DNA from: Pseudomonas baltica
GTDB lineage: Bacteria > Pseudomonadota > Gammaproteobacteria > Pseudomonadales > Pseudomonadaceae
Reading direction: 5' to 3'
NCBI RefSeq assembly: GCF_014235765.1
Contig: NZ_JACMYH010000005.1
Location: 1-64,000, forward strand
DNA length: 64,000 nucleotides
Position numbers and translations under genes: made by a program. Under the pieces are notes generated by a model, which worked only from the letters and a program-made list of their open reading frames with translations, did no database searches and was not told the DNA's origin. Positions 8,541 to 17,618 of the stretch are shown piece by piece (position 1 is the stretch's first letter; each line of letters begins with the position of its first letter).

Positions 8541-9814
8541 ATGGCCTTTCTCGCCCTCGGTATCAACCATAAGACTGCTTCGGTAGACGTGCGCGAGCGC
8601 GTGGCGTTTACCCCGGAGCAGCTGGTAGAGGCCCTGCAGCAGCTTTGCCGGCTGACCGACAGCCGTGAGGCCGCGATCCTCTCGACCTGCAACCGCAGCG
8701 AGCTGTACATCGAACAGGATCACCTGGCTGCCGATGCCGTGCTGCGCTGGCTGGCCGATTACCACCGTTTGAGTGTGGAAGAGCTGCGCGCGAGCGCTTA
8801 TGTGCACGAAGAAGATGCGGCTGTTCGTCACATGATGCGCGTGGCGTCCGGGCTCGATTCGCTGGTGCTGGGCGAGCCGCAGATTCTCGGGCAGATGAAA
8901 TCCGCCTACGCCGTGGCCCGCGAGGCCGGCACCATCGGGCCGCTGCTGGGGCGTCTGTTCCAGGCGACCTTCAGCGCTGCCAAGCAGGTGCGCACCGACA
9001 CCGCAATCGGCGAGAACCCGGTTTCGGTGGCGTTTGCCGCCGTCAGCCTGGCCAAGCAGATCTTCAGCGACCTGGCGCGCAGCCAGGCCTTGCTGATCGG
9101 CGCCGGCGAAACCATCACCCTGGTCGCACGTCACCTGCACGAGCAGGGGGTCAAGCGCATCGTGGTGGCCAACCGCACCCTGGAGCGCGCCAGCACCCTG
9201 GCTGCGCAGTTCGGCGCCCATGCCGTGCTGCTTTCCGATATTCCCCAGGAGCTGGTCAACAGCGACATCGTCATCAGCTCCACCGCCAGCCAGTTGCCGA
9301 TCCTGGGCAAGGGCGCGGTCGAGAGCGCGCTGAAACTGCGCAAGCACAAGCCCATCTTCATGGTCGATATTGCCGTGCCGCGCGACATCGAACCCGAGGT
9401 CGGCGAGCTGGACGACGTCTACCTGTATACCGTCGACGATCTGCACGAAGTGGTTGCCGAGAACCTGAAAACCCGCCAGGGTGCCGCCCAGGCCGCCGAA
9501 GAACTGGTAAGCGTGGGTGCCGACGATTTCATGCTGCGCCTGCGCGAGCTTGCGGCGGTGGACGTGCTTAAGGCCTACCGCCAGCAGGGCGAGCGCCTGC
9601 GCGACGAGGAGCTGCAGAAGGCCATGCGCCTGCTGGCCAACGGCGGCAACGCCGAAGAGGTGCTTGCGCAACTGGCCCGGGGCCTGACCAACAAGTTGCT
9701 GCACGCACCCAGCGTGCACATGAAAAAGCTCTCCGCCGAAGGCCGCGTCGATGCGCTGGCCATGGCCCAGGAACTCTTTGCCCTCGATGAGGGCTCAACG
9801 GATAAACCGCCGCA

Positions 9815-9818
<4 letters not shown>
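8541..9818 (+). CDS. hemA: Glutamyl-tRNA reductase
   Basis: First committed step of C5-pathway tetrapyrrole synthesis, reducing glutamyl-tRNA to glutamate-1-semialdehyde. Family landmarks are LGINHKTASVDVRERV at the N terminus, the catalytic Cys in ILSTCNRSELY (about residue 50), the substrate segment GLDSLVLGEPQILGQMK, the NADP-binding region LIGAGETITLVARHL, and a C-terminal dimerisation helix. 425 aa is typical. Its stop overlaps the prfA start (ATGA), the ancestral hemA-prfA-prmC arrangement. Confidence 0.97.
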
Positions 9819-10897
<1,079 letters not shown>

Positions 10898-10900
10898 AAC

Positions 10901-11731
10901 ATGACCATCATTGCCAGTCTGTTGCGCGCTGTCGAACTGCCCGATTCCCCGACCGCACGCCTGGATATCGAGCTGTTGCTGGCCGCGGCACTGGGCAAGT
11001 CGCGCAGCTACCTGCACACCTGGCCCGAGCGCATCGTGCCCAGCGAAGCTGCCAACGCCTTCGCCGCCTTCATAAAGCGTCGCCAGGCGGGCGAGCCGGT
11101 TGCCTATATCCTGGGCCAGCAAGGGTTCTGGAAGCTCGACCTGGAAGTGGCCTCGCACACATTGATTCCGCGTCCCGAAACCGAGCTGCTGGTAGAGGCT
11201 GCGCTGCAATTGCTGCCGACCAGCTCGGCGCGAGTACTGGATCTGGGCACGGGTACGGGAGCGATTGCCTTGGCCCTGGCCGGCGAATGCAGTGCCTGGC
11301 AAGTCACCGCAGTCGACCGCGTCGCCGAAGCGGTGGCCCTGGCCGAGCGCAACCGGGTGCGCCTGAACCTGGGCAATGCCCGGGTGCTCGAGAGCCACTG
11401 GTTCAGCGCCCTGCAGGGCGAGCGTTTCGACCTGATCGTCAGCAACCCGCCGTACATCGCCAGTGCCGACCCTCATCTGCGTGCCGGCGACGTGCGCTTC
11501 GAGCCCGCCAGTGCATTGGTGGCCGGCGAAGACGGCCTAGACGACCTGCGCCTGATCATCGGCCAGGCACCTGCACACCTGCATCCGGGCGGCTGGCTGC
11601 TGCTCGAACACGGCTACGACCAGGCGCCAGTGGTGCGTGAGCTGCTGGCTCAGCATGATTTCGAGCAGATCGAAAGCCGCATCGATCTCGGCGGTCACGA
11701 GCGCATCACGCTGGGGCGGTTGCTGTGCTGA
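10901..11731 (+). CDS. prmC: Release factor glutamine methyltransferase PrmC
   Basis: N5-methylates the GGQ glutamine of release factors using SAM. The N-terminal helical substrate-recognition domain (1-80) precedes a Rossmann methyltransferase with SAM motif DLGTGTG (114-120) and catalytic NPPY (182-185). 276 aa is normal. It lies between prfA and moeB, overlapping the latter by 7 bp. Confidence 0.97.
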   Translation: MTIIASLLRAVELPDSPTARLDIELLLAAALGKSRSYLHTWPERIVPSEAANAFAAFIKRRQAGEPVAYILGQQGFWKLDLEVASHTLIPRPETELLVEAALQLLPTSSARVLDLGTGTGAIALALAGECSAWQVTAVDRVAEAVALAERNRVRLNLGNARVLESHWFSALQGERFDLIVSNPPYIASADPHLRAGDVRFEPASALVAGEDGLDDLRLIIGQAPAHLHPGGWLLLEHGYDQAPVVRELLAQHDFEQIESRIDLGGHERITLGRLLC

Positions 11732-12480
11732 CCGATCAGGAGCTGCTGCGCTACAGCCGGCAGGTGCTGCTGTCGCAGGTCGACATCCAGGGCCAGCTGA
11801 GGCTCAAGGGCAGCCGGGCACTGATCGTCGGCTTGGGTGGGTTGGGCTCGCCGGTGGCGCTGTACCTGGCTGCTGCGGGCGTCGGCGAGCTGCATCTGGC
11901 AGACTTCGATACGGTCGATGTGACCAACCTGCAGCGCCAGGTGCTGCACGACAGCACCTCGGTGGGTATCAGCAAGGTCGATTCGGCCATTGCCCGGCTG
12001 GGTGCGATCAACCCCGAAATCGCCCTGGTGGCGCACCGCGCCGCGCTGGATGAAGACTCGCTCAGTGCAGCGGTTGCTGCCGTCGACCTGGTGCTCGACT
12101 GTTCCGACAACTTCGCCACGCGCCATGCGGTGAATGCCGCCTGCTTTGCCGCCGGCAAACCGCTGGTCAGTGGTGCCGCGATCCGCCTGGAAGGGCAGTT
12201 GTCGGTGTTCGACCCACGGCGTCCGGAAAGCCCCTGCTATCACTGCCTGTACGGCGAGGGCAGTGATGCCGAGCTGACTTGCAGCGAAGCCGGCGTGGTG
12301 GGTCCGCTGGTGGGGCTGGTAGGCAGCCTGCAGGCGCTGGAGGCGTTGAAGCTGCTGGCGCAGTTCGGCGATGTGCTGGTCGGTCGGCTGCTGTTGATCG
12401 ACGCACTGGGCACCCATTTCCGCGAAATGCGGGTCAAGCGCGATCCCAAGTGCCCGGTCTGTAGCATGCGGCATGTCTGA
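11725..12480 (+). CDS. moeB: Molybdopterin-synthase adenylyltransferase MoeB
   Basis: E1-like enzyme that adenylates the C-terminal glycine of MoaD for molybdopterin synthesis. It has GLGGLG nucleotide-binding loop (36-41), the segment DFDTVDVTNLQRQ (61-73), zinc ligands Cys171/Cys174 and Cys243/Cys246, and the possible catalytic Cys186 (LTCSEAG). The GTG start lies inside the prmC stop region and gives the expected MLTDQELLRYSRQ N terminus. A ThiF role is possible, but length and neighbourhood match Pseudomonas MoeB. The 3' end overlaps murI by 8 bp. Confidence 0.92.
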   Translation: MLTDQELLRYSRQVLLSQVDIQGQLRLKGSRALIVGLGGLGSPVALYLAAAGVGELHLADFDTVDVTNLQRQVLHDSTSVGISKVDSAIARLGAINPEIALVAHRAALDEDSLSAAVAAVDLVLDCSDNFATRHAVNAACFAAGKPLVSGAAIRLEGQLSVFDPRRPESPCYHCLYGEGSDAELTCSEAGVVGPLVGLVGSLQALEALKLLAQFGDVLVGRLLLIDALGTHFREMRVKRDPKCPVCSMRHV

Positions 12481-13264
12481 AGCGCCTGTCGGCGTGTTCG
12501 ATTCCGGCGTCGGCGGCTTGTCGGTGCTTGGCGAAATCGAACGGCTGCTGCCTCGCGAGTCCCTGCTGTACGTGGCCGACACCGGCCACATTCCCTATGG
12601 CGAAAAATCCAGCGAATTCATCCGTGAGCGTTGTGCCACGGTTGCGCATTTTTTTCACGGCCAGGGCGCCAAGGCATTGGTGCTGGCCTGCAACACGGCC
12701 ACGGTCGCTGCAGTGGCGGATCTGCGTCGAGGCTATCCCGACTGGCCCATCGTTGGCATGGAGCCAGCGGTCAAACCTGCCGCGGCAGCGACCCGCAGTG
12801 GTGTCGTCGGTGTGCTGGCCACCACCGGCACCCTGCGCAGCGCCAAATTCGTGGCACTGCTCGATCGTTTTGCCAACGAAGTGCAGGTCATCACCCAGCC
12901 GTGTCCCGGACTGGTCGAACTGATCGAAACCGGCGATCTGGACAGTCCGGCGCTGCGTCTGTTGCTGCAGGGGTACGTGCAACCGTTACTGGACGCTGGC
13001 TGCGATACCCTGATTCTGGGCTGCACGCACTATCCGTTCCTCAAGCCCCTGTTGGCCACCATGGTCCCGGCCAACGTGGCGCTGGTCGATACCGGCGCCG
13101 CAGTAGCGCGTCAGCTACAGCGATTGCTGAGTGCCGGAAACCAGCTGGCTGATGGGCCGGCGCGGCCCGCGCAGTTCTGGACCAGCGGATCGGTAGATAT
13201 TTTTCGAAATGTCCTACCGAAGCTGTGGAATTTTTCTGACAATGTGCAAGTATTCACGTTGTAA
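12473..13264 (+). CDS. murI: Glutamate racemase
   Basis: Interconverts L- and D-glutamate for peptidoglycan. Both catalytic cysteines are present, Cys73 in ACNTATV and Cys184 in GCTHYPFL, with the N-terminal VFDSGVGGLSVL motif. 263 aa is normal. The ATG overlaps the moeB stop region, making this the last gene of the hemA-prfA-prmC-moeB-murI chain. Confidence 0.97.
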   Translation: MSEAPVGVFDSGVGGLSVLGEIERLLPRESLLYVADTGHIPYGEKSSEFIRERCATVAHFFHGQGAKALVLACNTATVAAVADLRRGYPDWPIVGMEPAVKPAAAATRSGVVGVLATTGTLRSAKFVALLDRFANEVQVITQPCPGLVELIETGDLDSPALRLLLQGYVQPLLDAGCDTLILGCTHYPFLKPLLATMVPANVALVDTGAAVARQLQRLLSAGNQLADGPARPAQFWTSGSVDIFRNVLPKLWNFSDNVQVFTL

Positions 13265-13379
13265 AAAAAATGTGAAAAAAACGGGGTGTAACACTGAACT
13301 TACGTTCCAACTCCGATTCCATAGCATGTCCATTTTTTCGACAAAAATTCTTACAACTGCATTCGGTAGGATGTTTCTC

Positions 13380-13898
13380 ATGAAGAGACTGTTCAGTTTG
13401 GCTGCGCTTGCGGCTTTGATGTTGGGGCAATCGGTGACCGCGAACGCGGCCGACCTATCGTTTTCCGCGGGCGAAACGGGCGAATCGTCCCAGGTCTATC
13501 GCATTGGCTTGCAATCCAACTGGGACAAGAGCTGGTTCCAGACCGACATCGGTCGCCTGACCGGCTACTGGGATGCCGGCTATACCTACTGGGATGGCAA
13601 GGACTTCAAGGACAACCACAGCCTGTCGTTCGCGCCAGTATTCGTCTACGAATTCGGCGGCGGTTCGATCAAGCCCTACATCGAGGCCGGCATCGGTGTC
13701 GCCGCCTTCGCGCACACGCAGATCGAAGGCAACAAGCTGGGTTCCTCGTTCAACTTCGAAGACCGTATCGGCTTCGGTCTGCGCTTCGGTGGCGGTCATG
13801 AGCTGGGTGTGAGAGCGATCCACTACTCCAACGCCGGCATCAAAGAGCCAAACGATGGTATCGAAGCCTACACCCTGAACTACCGCATGCCGCTGTAA
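13380..13898 (+). CDS. pagL: Lipid A 3-O-deacylase PagL
   Basis: Outer-membrane beta-barrel esterase that removes the 3-O acyl chain of lipid A. A signal peptide (about residues 1-23, cut after ANA) is followed by an eight-strand barrel ending in YRMPL. The catalytic triad is readable: His148 and Ser150 in AIHYSNAG and Glu162 in GIEAY. The frame is open further upstream, but ATG 13380 has AGGA 8 nt upstream and gives a clean signal peptide, 172 aa. The preceding 115 bp are AT-rich and probably hold its own promoter. In P. aeruginosa pagL is likewise next to phr. Confidence 0.93.
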   Translation: MKRLFSLAALAALMLGQSVTANAADLSFSAGETGESSQVYRIGLQSNWDKSWFQTDIGRLTGYWDAGYTYWDGKDFKDNHSLSFAPVFVYEFGGGSIKPYIEAGIGVAAFAHTQIEGNKLGSSFNFEDRIGFGLRFGGGHELGVRAIHYSNAGIKEPNDGIEAYTLNYRMPL

Positions 13899-13926
13899 GC
13901 TGTCCCTCGGCCAGCATTGGCCGTCG

Positions 13927-13950
13927 CGCGGGCAGGTTTCCCTGCCCGCG
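13927..13950. terminator. Hairpin between convergent pagL and phrB
   Basis: A 10-bp GC-rich stem (13927-13936 with 13941-13950) with a 4-nt loop lies between the two convergent genes. There is no clear T-run, so termination is plausible but not certain. Confidence 0.45.
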
Positions 13951-13970
13951 ATTGCTTCAATCCTTCTTTC

Positions 13971-15392
13971 CTATTTGGCTTTGCGTGGCAGGTTCTTGAA
14001 TGCCGCCAAGGCGCGTGCGCGTCCTTCCTTCAGATCCACGATCGGCCGGGGATAGTCGCTCTGCTTGAGTGCGTCACCTGACGGCGCATGGACCTGCTTG
14101 CGATCCAACCCTTCCAGTTCGGGCAACCATTGCTTGAGAAACACGCCTTGCTCGTCGAAACGCTGCGACTGGCTTACCGGGTTGAAGATCCGGAAATAGG
14201 GCACCGAATCGGTACCCGTGGATGCACTCCACTGCCAGCCGCCGTTGTTGGAACACAGGTCGCCGTCGATCAGATGCTGCATGAAGAAACGCTCGCCCTC
14301 GCGCCAGTCGATCAGCAGGTTCTTGCTCAGGAACATGGCGGTAACCATGCGCAGGCGGTTATGCATCCAACCGGTGGACACCAGTTGACGCATGGCTGCA
14401 TCGACGATGGGGATGCCGGTGCGTCCTTCTTTCCACGCCTGCAACTCGCTGGGCGCCTTGCGCCAGGGCAGGGCGGCGTATTCCTCGCGAAACGGCCGGT
14501 GCATCGAGACGCGCGGATAGCCCACCATGATATGCCGGTAGAACTCGCGCCAGATCAACTCGCCGATCCAGGTCACGGCGCCGACGTTGCCGCTCTCGAA
14601 CTCACCGCGATTGCTGTTGAGCGCCGCATGCAGGCACTGGCGTGGAGAAACCACGCCGGAAGTCAGGTAGGCGGAGATCTGGCTGGTCCCAGGGTGGGCG
14701 GGTAGATCGCGCTCGACCTTGTAGTCTTCGATCGGTTGGTCGGTGAAGGTGTCCAGGCGCTTGTGCGCCTCTTCCTCACCGGCCGGCCAGAGCTTGATGA
14801 GCGCCTTGTCGGGGACGGCGAAGCCCTTCACCTGATCGGGCACTGTGTCGGCGGCAATGTGCACCGGTTTCTGCGCGTGGGGCTTTTTCACCAGCGCCGG
14901 GACGGACTGGTGCAGGCGTTCGTAACAGACCTTGCGGAACTGGCTGAAGACCTGGAAATAAGTGCCGCCTTTGGTCAGTACGCTGCCGGGCTTGAACAGC
15001 GCCTGATCCAGATAACGATGCAGGGGAATGTCCACCTTGGCCAGGGCCGCTCCTACTGCCTCGTCGCGGCGGTTCTCGTTGACACCGAACTCGTCGTTGC
15101 AATGCACGGCCTCGATCTTGTGCTCGGCGCAGAGCGCGCTGATGACCTTCGGTGCCTTGTCCCAGGTATCGGCTTCACGCAGCAACAGGGGGATGTGCAG
15201 GGACTTGAGGCTGGCGCTCAGTTCCTTGAGATTGCGCAGCCAGAAGTCGACCTTGTTCGGTGAGTCGTCGTGCTCCAGCCATTGCTTGGGGCTCAGCAGG
15301 AACACGGCCAGGGTCGGGCCCTGCTCGCAGGCGGCCGCCAGGGCGGGGTTGTCGTGCACTCGCAGGTCGCTGCGCAGCCAGATCAATTGCAT
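13971..15392 (-). CDS. phrB: Deoxyribodipyrimidine photolyase (class I CPD photolyase)
   Basis: Repairs UV-induced cyclobutane pyrimidine dimers using blue light and FAD. The N-terminal antenna domain begins MQLIWLRSDLRVHDNPAL. The FAD-binding domain contains the family motifs WIGELIWREFYRH, the IVDAAMRQL segment and GTDSVPYFRIFNPVSQ. 473 aa is typical. The frame is open upstream of 15392, but that ATG is the family start. Last gene of the DUF523/DUF1722-merR-phrB operon, whose promoter carries PplR-type operators, so light induction is expected. Confidence 0.96.
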   Translation of the reverse strand: MQLIWLRSDLRVHDNPALAAACEQGPTLAVFLLSPKQWLEHDDSPNKVDFWLRNLKELSASLKSLHIPLLLREADTWDKAPKVISALCAEHKIEAVHCNDEFGVNENRRDEAVGAALAKVDIPLHRYLDQALFKPGSVLTKGGTYFQVFSQFRKVCYERLHQSVPALVKKPHAQKPVHIAADTVPDQVKGFAVPDKALIKLWPAGEEEAHKRLDTFTDQPIEDYKVERDLPAHPGTSQISAYLTSGVVSPRQCLHAALNSNRGEFESGNVGAVTWIGELIWREFYRHIMVGYPRVSMHRPFREEYAALPWRKAPSELQAWKEGRTGIPIVDAAMRQLVSTGWMHNRLRMVTAMFLSKNLLIDWREGERFFMQHLIDGDLCSNNGGWQWSASTGTDSVPYFRIFNPVSQSQRFDEQGVFLKQWLPELEGLDRKQVHAPSGDALKQSDYPRPIVDLKEGRARALAAFKNLPRKAK

Positions 15393-15412
15393 GAAAGCCT
15401 CGTCATTCGAAT

Positions 15413-16324
15413 TCAGGGTTGCCGGTCGGCCAACACGCCAGACGCCTGCAGCAACTGCTGGGCGTGCAACGGATCGGTCGCCAGGTGCAGATCGGCAATG
15501 GGGGAAGGGCCGTCGCCTGCGGCGGCGCGGTGAATGAGCACGGCCGAGCCCACCAGCCATTTGGGGCACGTGCAACCGACCAGCAGCCGCCTCAGCGTCG
15601 CGAGGTTGAGGGCCTTGTCGGCGTACAGCACCAGAGCGCGTGCCTCAAGCTTGTCGCAGGCCAGGGCTAGCTCACCCGCCGGCAGCGGCGCGTCGAACAC
15701 CTGCACCGGGCAATCGCTGCTGCTGATTAGCCAGGCGCCGAGCCACAGATAAGGGTCCGGAGTGACGTCGGCCTGATTGACCAACACCACGGGCGCGCCG
15801 TTCAGCTGGCGATTGTTGTGATAGAGGCGCGCACCCAGTTTGCTGCGCAGCCAGCCATGGAAGAACACACGTTGCATCTGCGCCCCGAACTGGCCGGCCC
15901 AGCGCTGCTCCAGATCGGTCAGCAGCGGCAGCAGCAAGTGCTCGCACAGGGTGGCGGGTGGATACAGGGCCATCGCTTGATTGAACAGATCATCCAGTTG
16001 ACGCTCGGCCGTGTCGGCGATGGCCTGGATCAATGTCTGGCGCAGCTGCTGCCAATCGCTCTGGACTTGCGGCCGGGCATCGCGAGGAGCGTCGAGCAGT
16101 TGCTTCACCTGGCTGACGGCCACGCCCCGGTTGAGCCAGGTCAGCACGTGCTGGATCCGTGCGATCTGCGCGGCGTCGTACAGGCGATGGCCCTTGGCGG
16201 TGCGATGAGGCACGATCAGGCCGTAGCGCCGCTCCCAGGCCCGCAGGGTGACCGGGTGCACGCCGGTTTGCCGGGTGACTTCGCGGATCGGCAGCCAGTC
16301 GGTGCCATTGGCGTCAGATGGCAT
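15413..16324 (-). CDS. pplR1: MerR-family regulator of the class II LitR/PplR type
   Basis: An N-terminal MerR DNA-binding domain (about residues 10-80, with REVTRQTGVHPVTLRAWERRYGL) precedes a B12-binding-like domain (about 90-300). The canonical cobalamin ligand motif DxHxxG is absent and the W...EH motif of CarH is replaced (RWAGQFGAQMQR), which fits class II LitR proteins thought not to sense light through B12. It lies between a DUF523/DUF1722 gene (11-bp overlap at the 5' end) and phrB (20-bp gap), the context I recall for P. putida PplR1. It probably controls its own operon through the sites at 17297-17370. The symbol rests on position and architecture. Confidence 0.82.
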   Translation of the reverse strand: MPSDANGTDWLPIREVTRQTGVHPVTLRAWERRYGLIVPHRTAKGHRLYDAAQIARIQHVLTWLNRGVAVSQVKQLLDAPRDARPQVQSDWQQLRQTLIQAIADTAERQLDDLFNQAMALYPPATLCEHLLLPLLTDLEQRWAGQFGAQMQRVFFHGWLRSKLGARLYHNNRQLNGAPVVLVNQADVTPDPYLWLGAWLISSSDCPVQVFDAPLPAGELALACDKLEARALVLYADKALNLATLRRLLVGCTCPKWLVGSAVLIHRAAAGDGPSPIADLHLATDPLHAQQLLQASGVLADRQP

Positions 16325-17276
16325 TGCGCAAGCTCAGGTTTTCCGGGTGCGGCTGAAGGTAGGTCTGCTGGGCGATGTACGGGTCCGGATGGATGCGGAA
16401 CAGGTGCTTGAGCAGCGTCATCGGCACCACCAGCGGAACAATGCCCTCGCGGTACTGATTGATCAGTTGTTGCAGTTCTTGCTTGTCCTGCGCATCGATG
16501 TCGCGCTTGAGGTAGCCGCTGATGTGCTGCAGCACATTGCTGTGGGTGCCGCGAGTGGCGCAGCGCTTGAGCGCCTGCATCAGCTCACTGAAATACTGCG
16601 GGCCGATCTGCGCGGCATCGCCGCGGCCCATGCTGCCCAGCAGCTTGCCCAGAACCTTGTACTGCAGCGGGTTGTTGGCCATCAGCTGGTATTTGAAGCG
16701 CGAGTGGAATTCGGTCAGGGCGCGGCGCGTCAAGCCGTCCGCCAGCAGCGCTTGCCACTGGGCATAGGCGCCGACGCGCACGAGGAAGTTTTCCCGCAGC
16801 ACCGGATCGCACAGGCGACCTTCCTCTTCCACTGGCAGATCGGGGTGGCGCGCACAGAACGCCTGGGCATAGATGCCTCGGCCACCTTCGCGCTGGGGAG
16901 CGCCGTTGTCTCGATAGATCTTCACCCGCTCCAGGCCACAGGACGGCGACTTCTGCATGAAGATGTAGCCACAGAGATCGGTCAGCTCGCCGGCCATCCG
17001 TTCGCCGTAGGCGGCCAGAGGCGCGGTGACGTTGATGTCGGGGTGTACGGTACCCACGGCCTGGGTGTGATCCTTGTCGCCGACCAGGCGAATCGGCTCG
17101 CGTGGCGTACCCAGGCCGATGGCGACCTCGGGGCAGACCGGGACGAACTCGAAATGCTCGACCAGGATCCGACTGCACCAGCGCGATTCCTTGTGCCCGG
17201 CGTTGTAGCGCACGGGTGCGCCGAGCAGGCAGGCGCTGATTCCGATCTTGGGTTTGCTGACGCTGGGCTCTTGCAT
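16314..17276 (-). CDS. DUF523-DUF1722 fusion protein (YbgA-like)
   Basis: A two-domain protein of 320 aa. DUF523 (about residues 8-165) has the conserved Cys motifs ISACLLG and MQKSPSCGLERVK; DUF1722/YbgA (about 190-315) follows with FHSRFKYQLMANN. The biochemical role is unknown. E. coli ybgA is adjacent to phr, so the link with photolyase is old and recurrent. I start at ATG 17274-17276 with AGAGG upstream; the longer open frame runs through the operators and is unlikely to be translated. It is first in the operon, and its 3' end overlaps the merR start. Confidence 0.88.
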   Translation of the reverse strand: MQEPSVSKPKIGISACLLGAPVRYNAGHKESRWCSRILVEHFEFVPVCPEVAIGLGTPREPIRLVGDKDHTQAVGTVHPDINVTAPLAAYGERMAGELTDLCGYIFMQKSPSCGLERVKIYRDNGAPQREGGRGIYAQAFCARHPDLPVEEEGRLCDPVLRENFLVRVGAYAQWQALLADGLTRRALTEFHSRFKYQLMANNPLQYKVLGKLLGSMGRGDAAQIGPQYFSELMQALKRCATRGTHSNVLQHISGYLKRDIDAQDKQELQQLINQYREGIVPLVVPMTLLKHLFRIHPDPYIAQQTYLQPHPENLSLRNAI

Positions 17277-17296
17277 GACGGACCTCTTCTGAAACC

Positions 17297-17320
17297 TGTA
17301 CATACTGACAACGCTGTACA
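17297..17320. promoter_or_regulatory. PplR/LitR-type operator, proximal copy
   Basis: TGTACA (17297-17302), exactly 12 bp, then TGTACA (17315-17320). This matches the direct-repeat consensus T(G/A)TACA-N12-TGTA(C/T)A that I recall from DNase I footprints of PplR1 in P. putida KT2440. It lies downstream of the predicted -10, where a bound repressor would block elongation or open-complex formation. Confidence 0.8.
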
Positions 17321-17330
17321 GCATAGTTTC

Positions 17331-17359
17331 ATCTTAGGTCCGTATTTGTACAGGTCAAA
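17331..17359 (-). promoter_or_regulatory. Sigma-70 promoter of the DUF523/DUF1722-merR-phrB operon
   Basis: On the minus strand TTTGAC (complement of 17354-17359), a 17-bp spacer and TAAGAT (complement of 17331-17336) form a near-consensus vegetative promoter about 55-60 bp upstream of the start codon. A promoter this good overlapped by operators suggests control by repression rather than by a weak promoter needing an activator. Confidence 0.75.
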
Positions 17360-17370
17360 TGCTTTGTACA
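17347..17370. promoter_or_regulatory. PplR/LitR-type operator, distal copy
   Basis: TGTACA (17347-17352), exactly 12 bp, then TGTACA (17365-17370). The first half-site lies in the -35/-10 spacer and the second just upstream of the -35. Its centre is 50 bp from that of the proximal copy. Binding here would occlude RNA polymerase. Confidence 0.8.
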
Positions 17371-17393
17371 GAAATACAGCTCTTGGCAGGGTG

Positions 17394-17618
17394 TCACTGC
17401 CAGCCCATTTTCCAGTTCTGCATATCCTGCAAAGCCTGCCAGGGCATGCGCTCGGCACGGTGTGTGAGAACCGCCTGCAACTCGACCTCCAGCACGACGC
17501 CTTCGTCATCGCAGAACACTTCGCTGACCAGGAAATGCTTTTCCCGGTTCAGCGGACGCACGGCGGTCCACTTCGACAGCAACAACTTGCGCGGATTGAG
17601 CCGATGCCGGGCATTCAT
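17394..17618 (-). CDS. TIGR02450-family Trp-rich small protein
   Basis: A 74-aa protein with the family pattern NPRKLLLSKWTAVRPLNREKHF near residues 8-30 and conserved tryptophans at the end (PWQALQDMQNWKMGWQ). Function unknown. The ATG (17616-17618) overlaps the stop of the upstream oxidoreductase gene (ATGA), so translation is coupled and the two should act together. Family members tend to lie near photolyase/cryptochrome and oxidoreductase genes, as I recall. The gene stops 24 bp before the distal PplR operator. Confidence 0.85.
   Translation of the reverse strand: MNARHRLNPRKLLLSKWTAVRPLNREKHFLVSEVFCDDEGVVLEVELQAVLTHRAERMPWQALQDMQNWKMGWQ

Noticed and set aside
8704..8710. TGTACA in the hemA coding region as a PplR operator
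   Set aside because: A single half-site within coding sequence, no partner at 12 bp.
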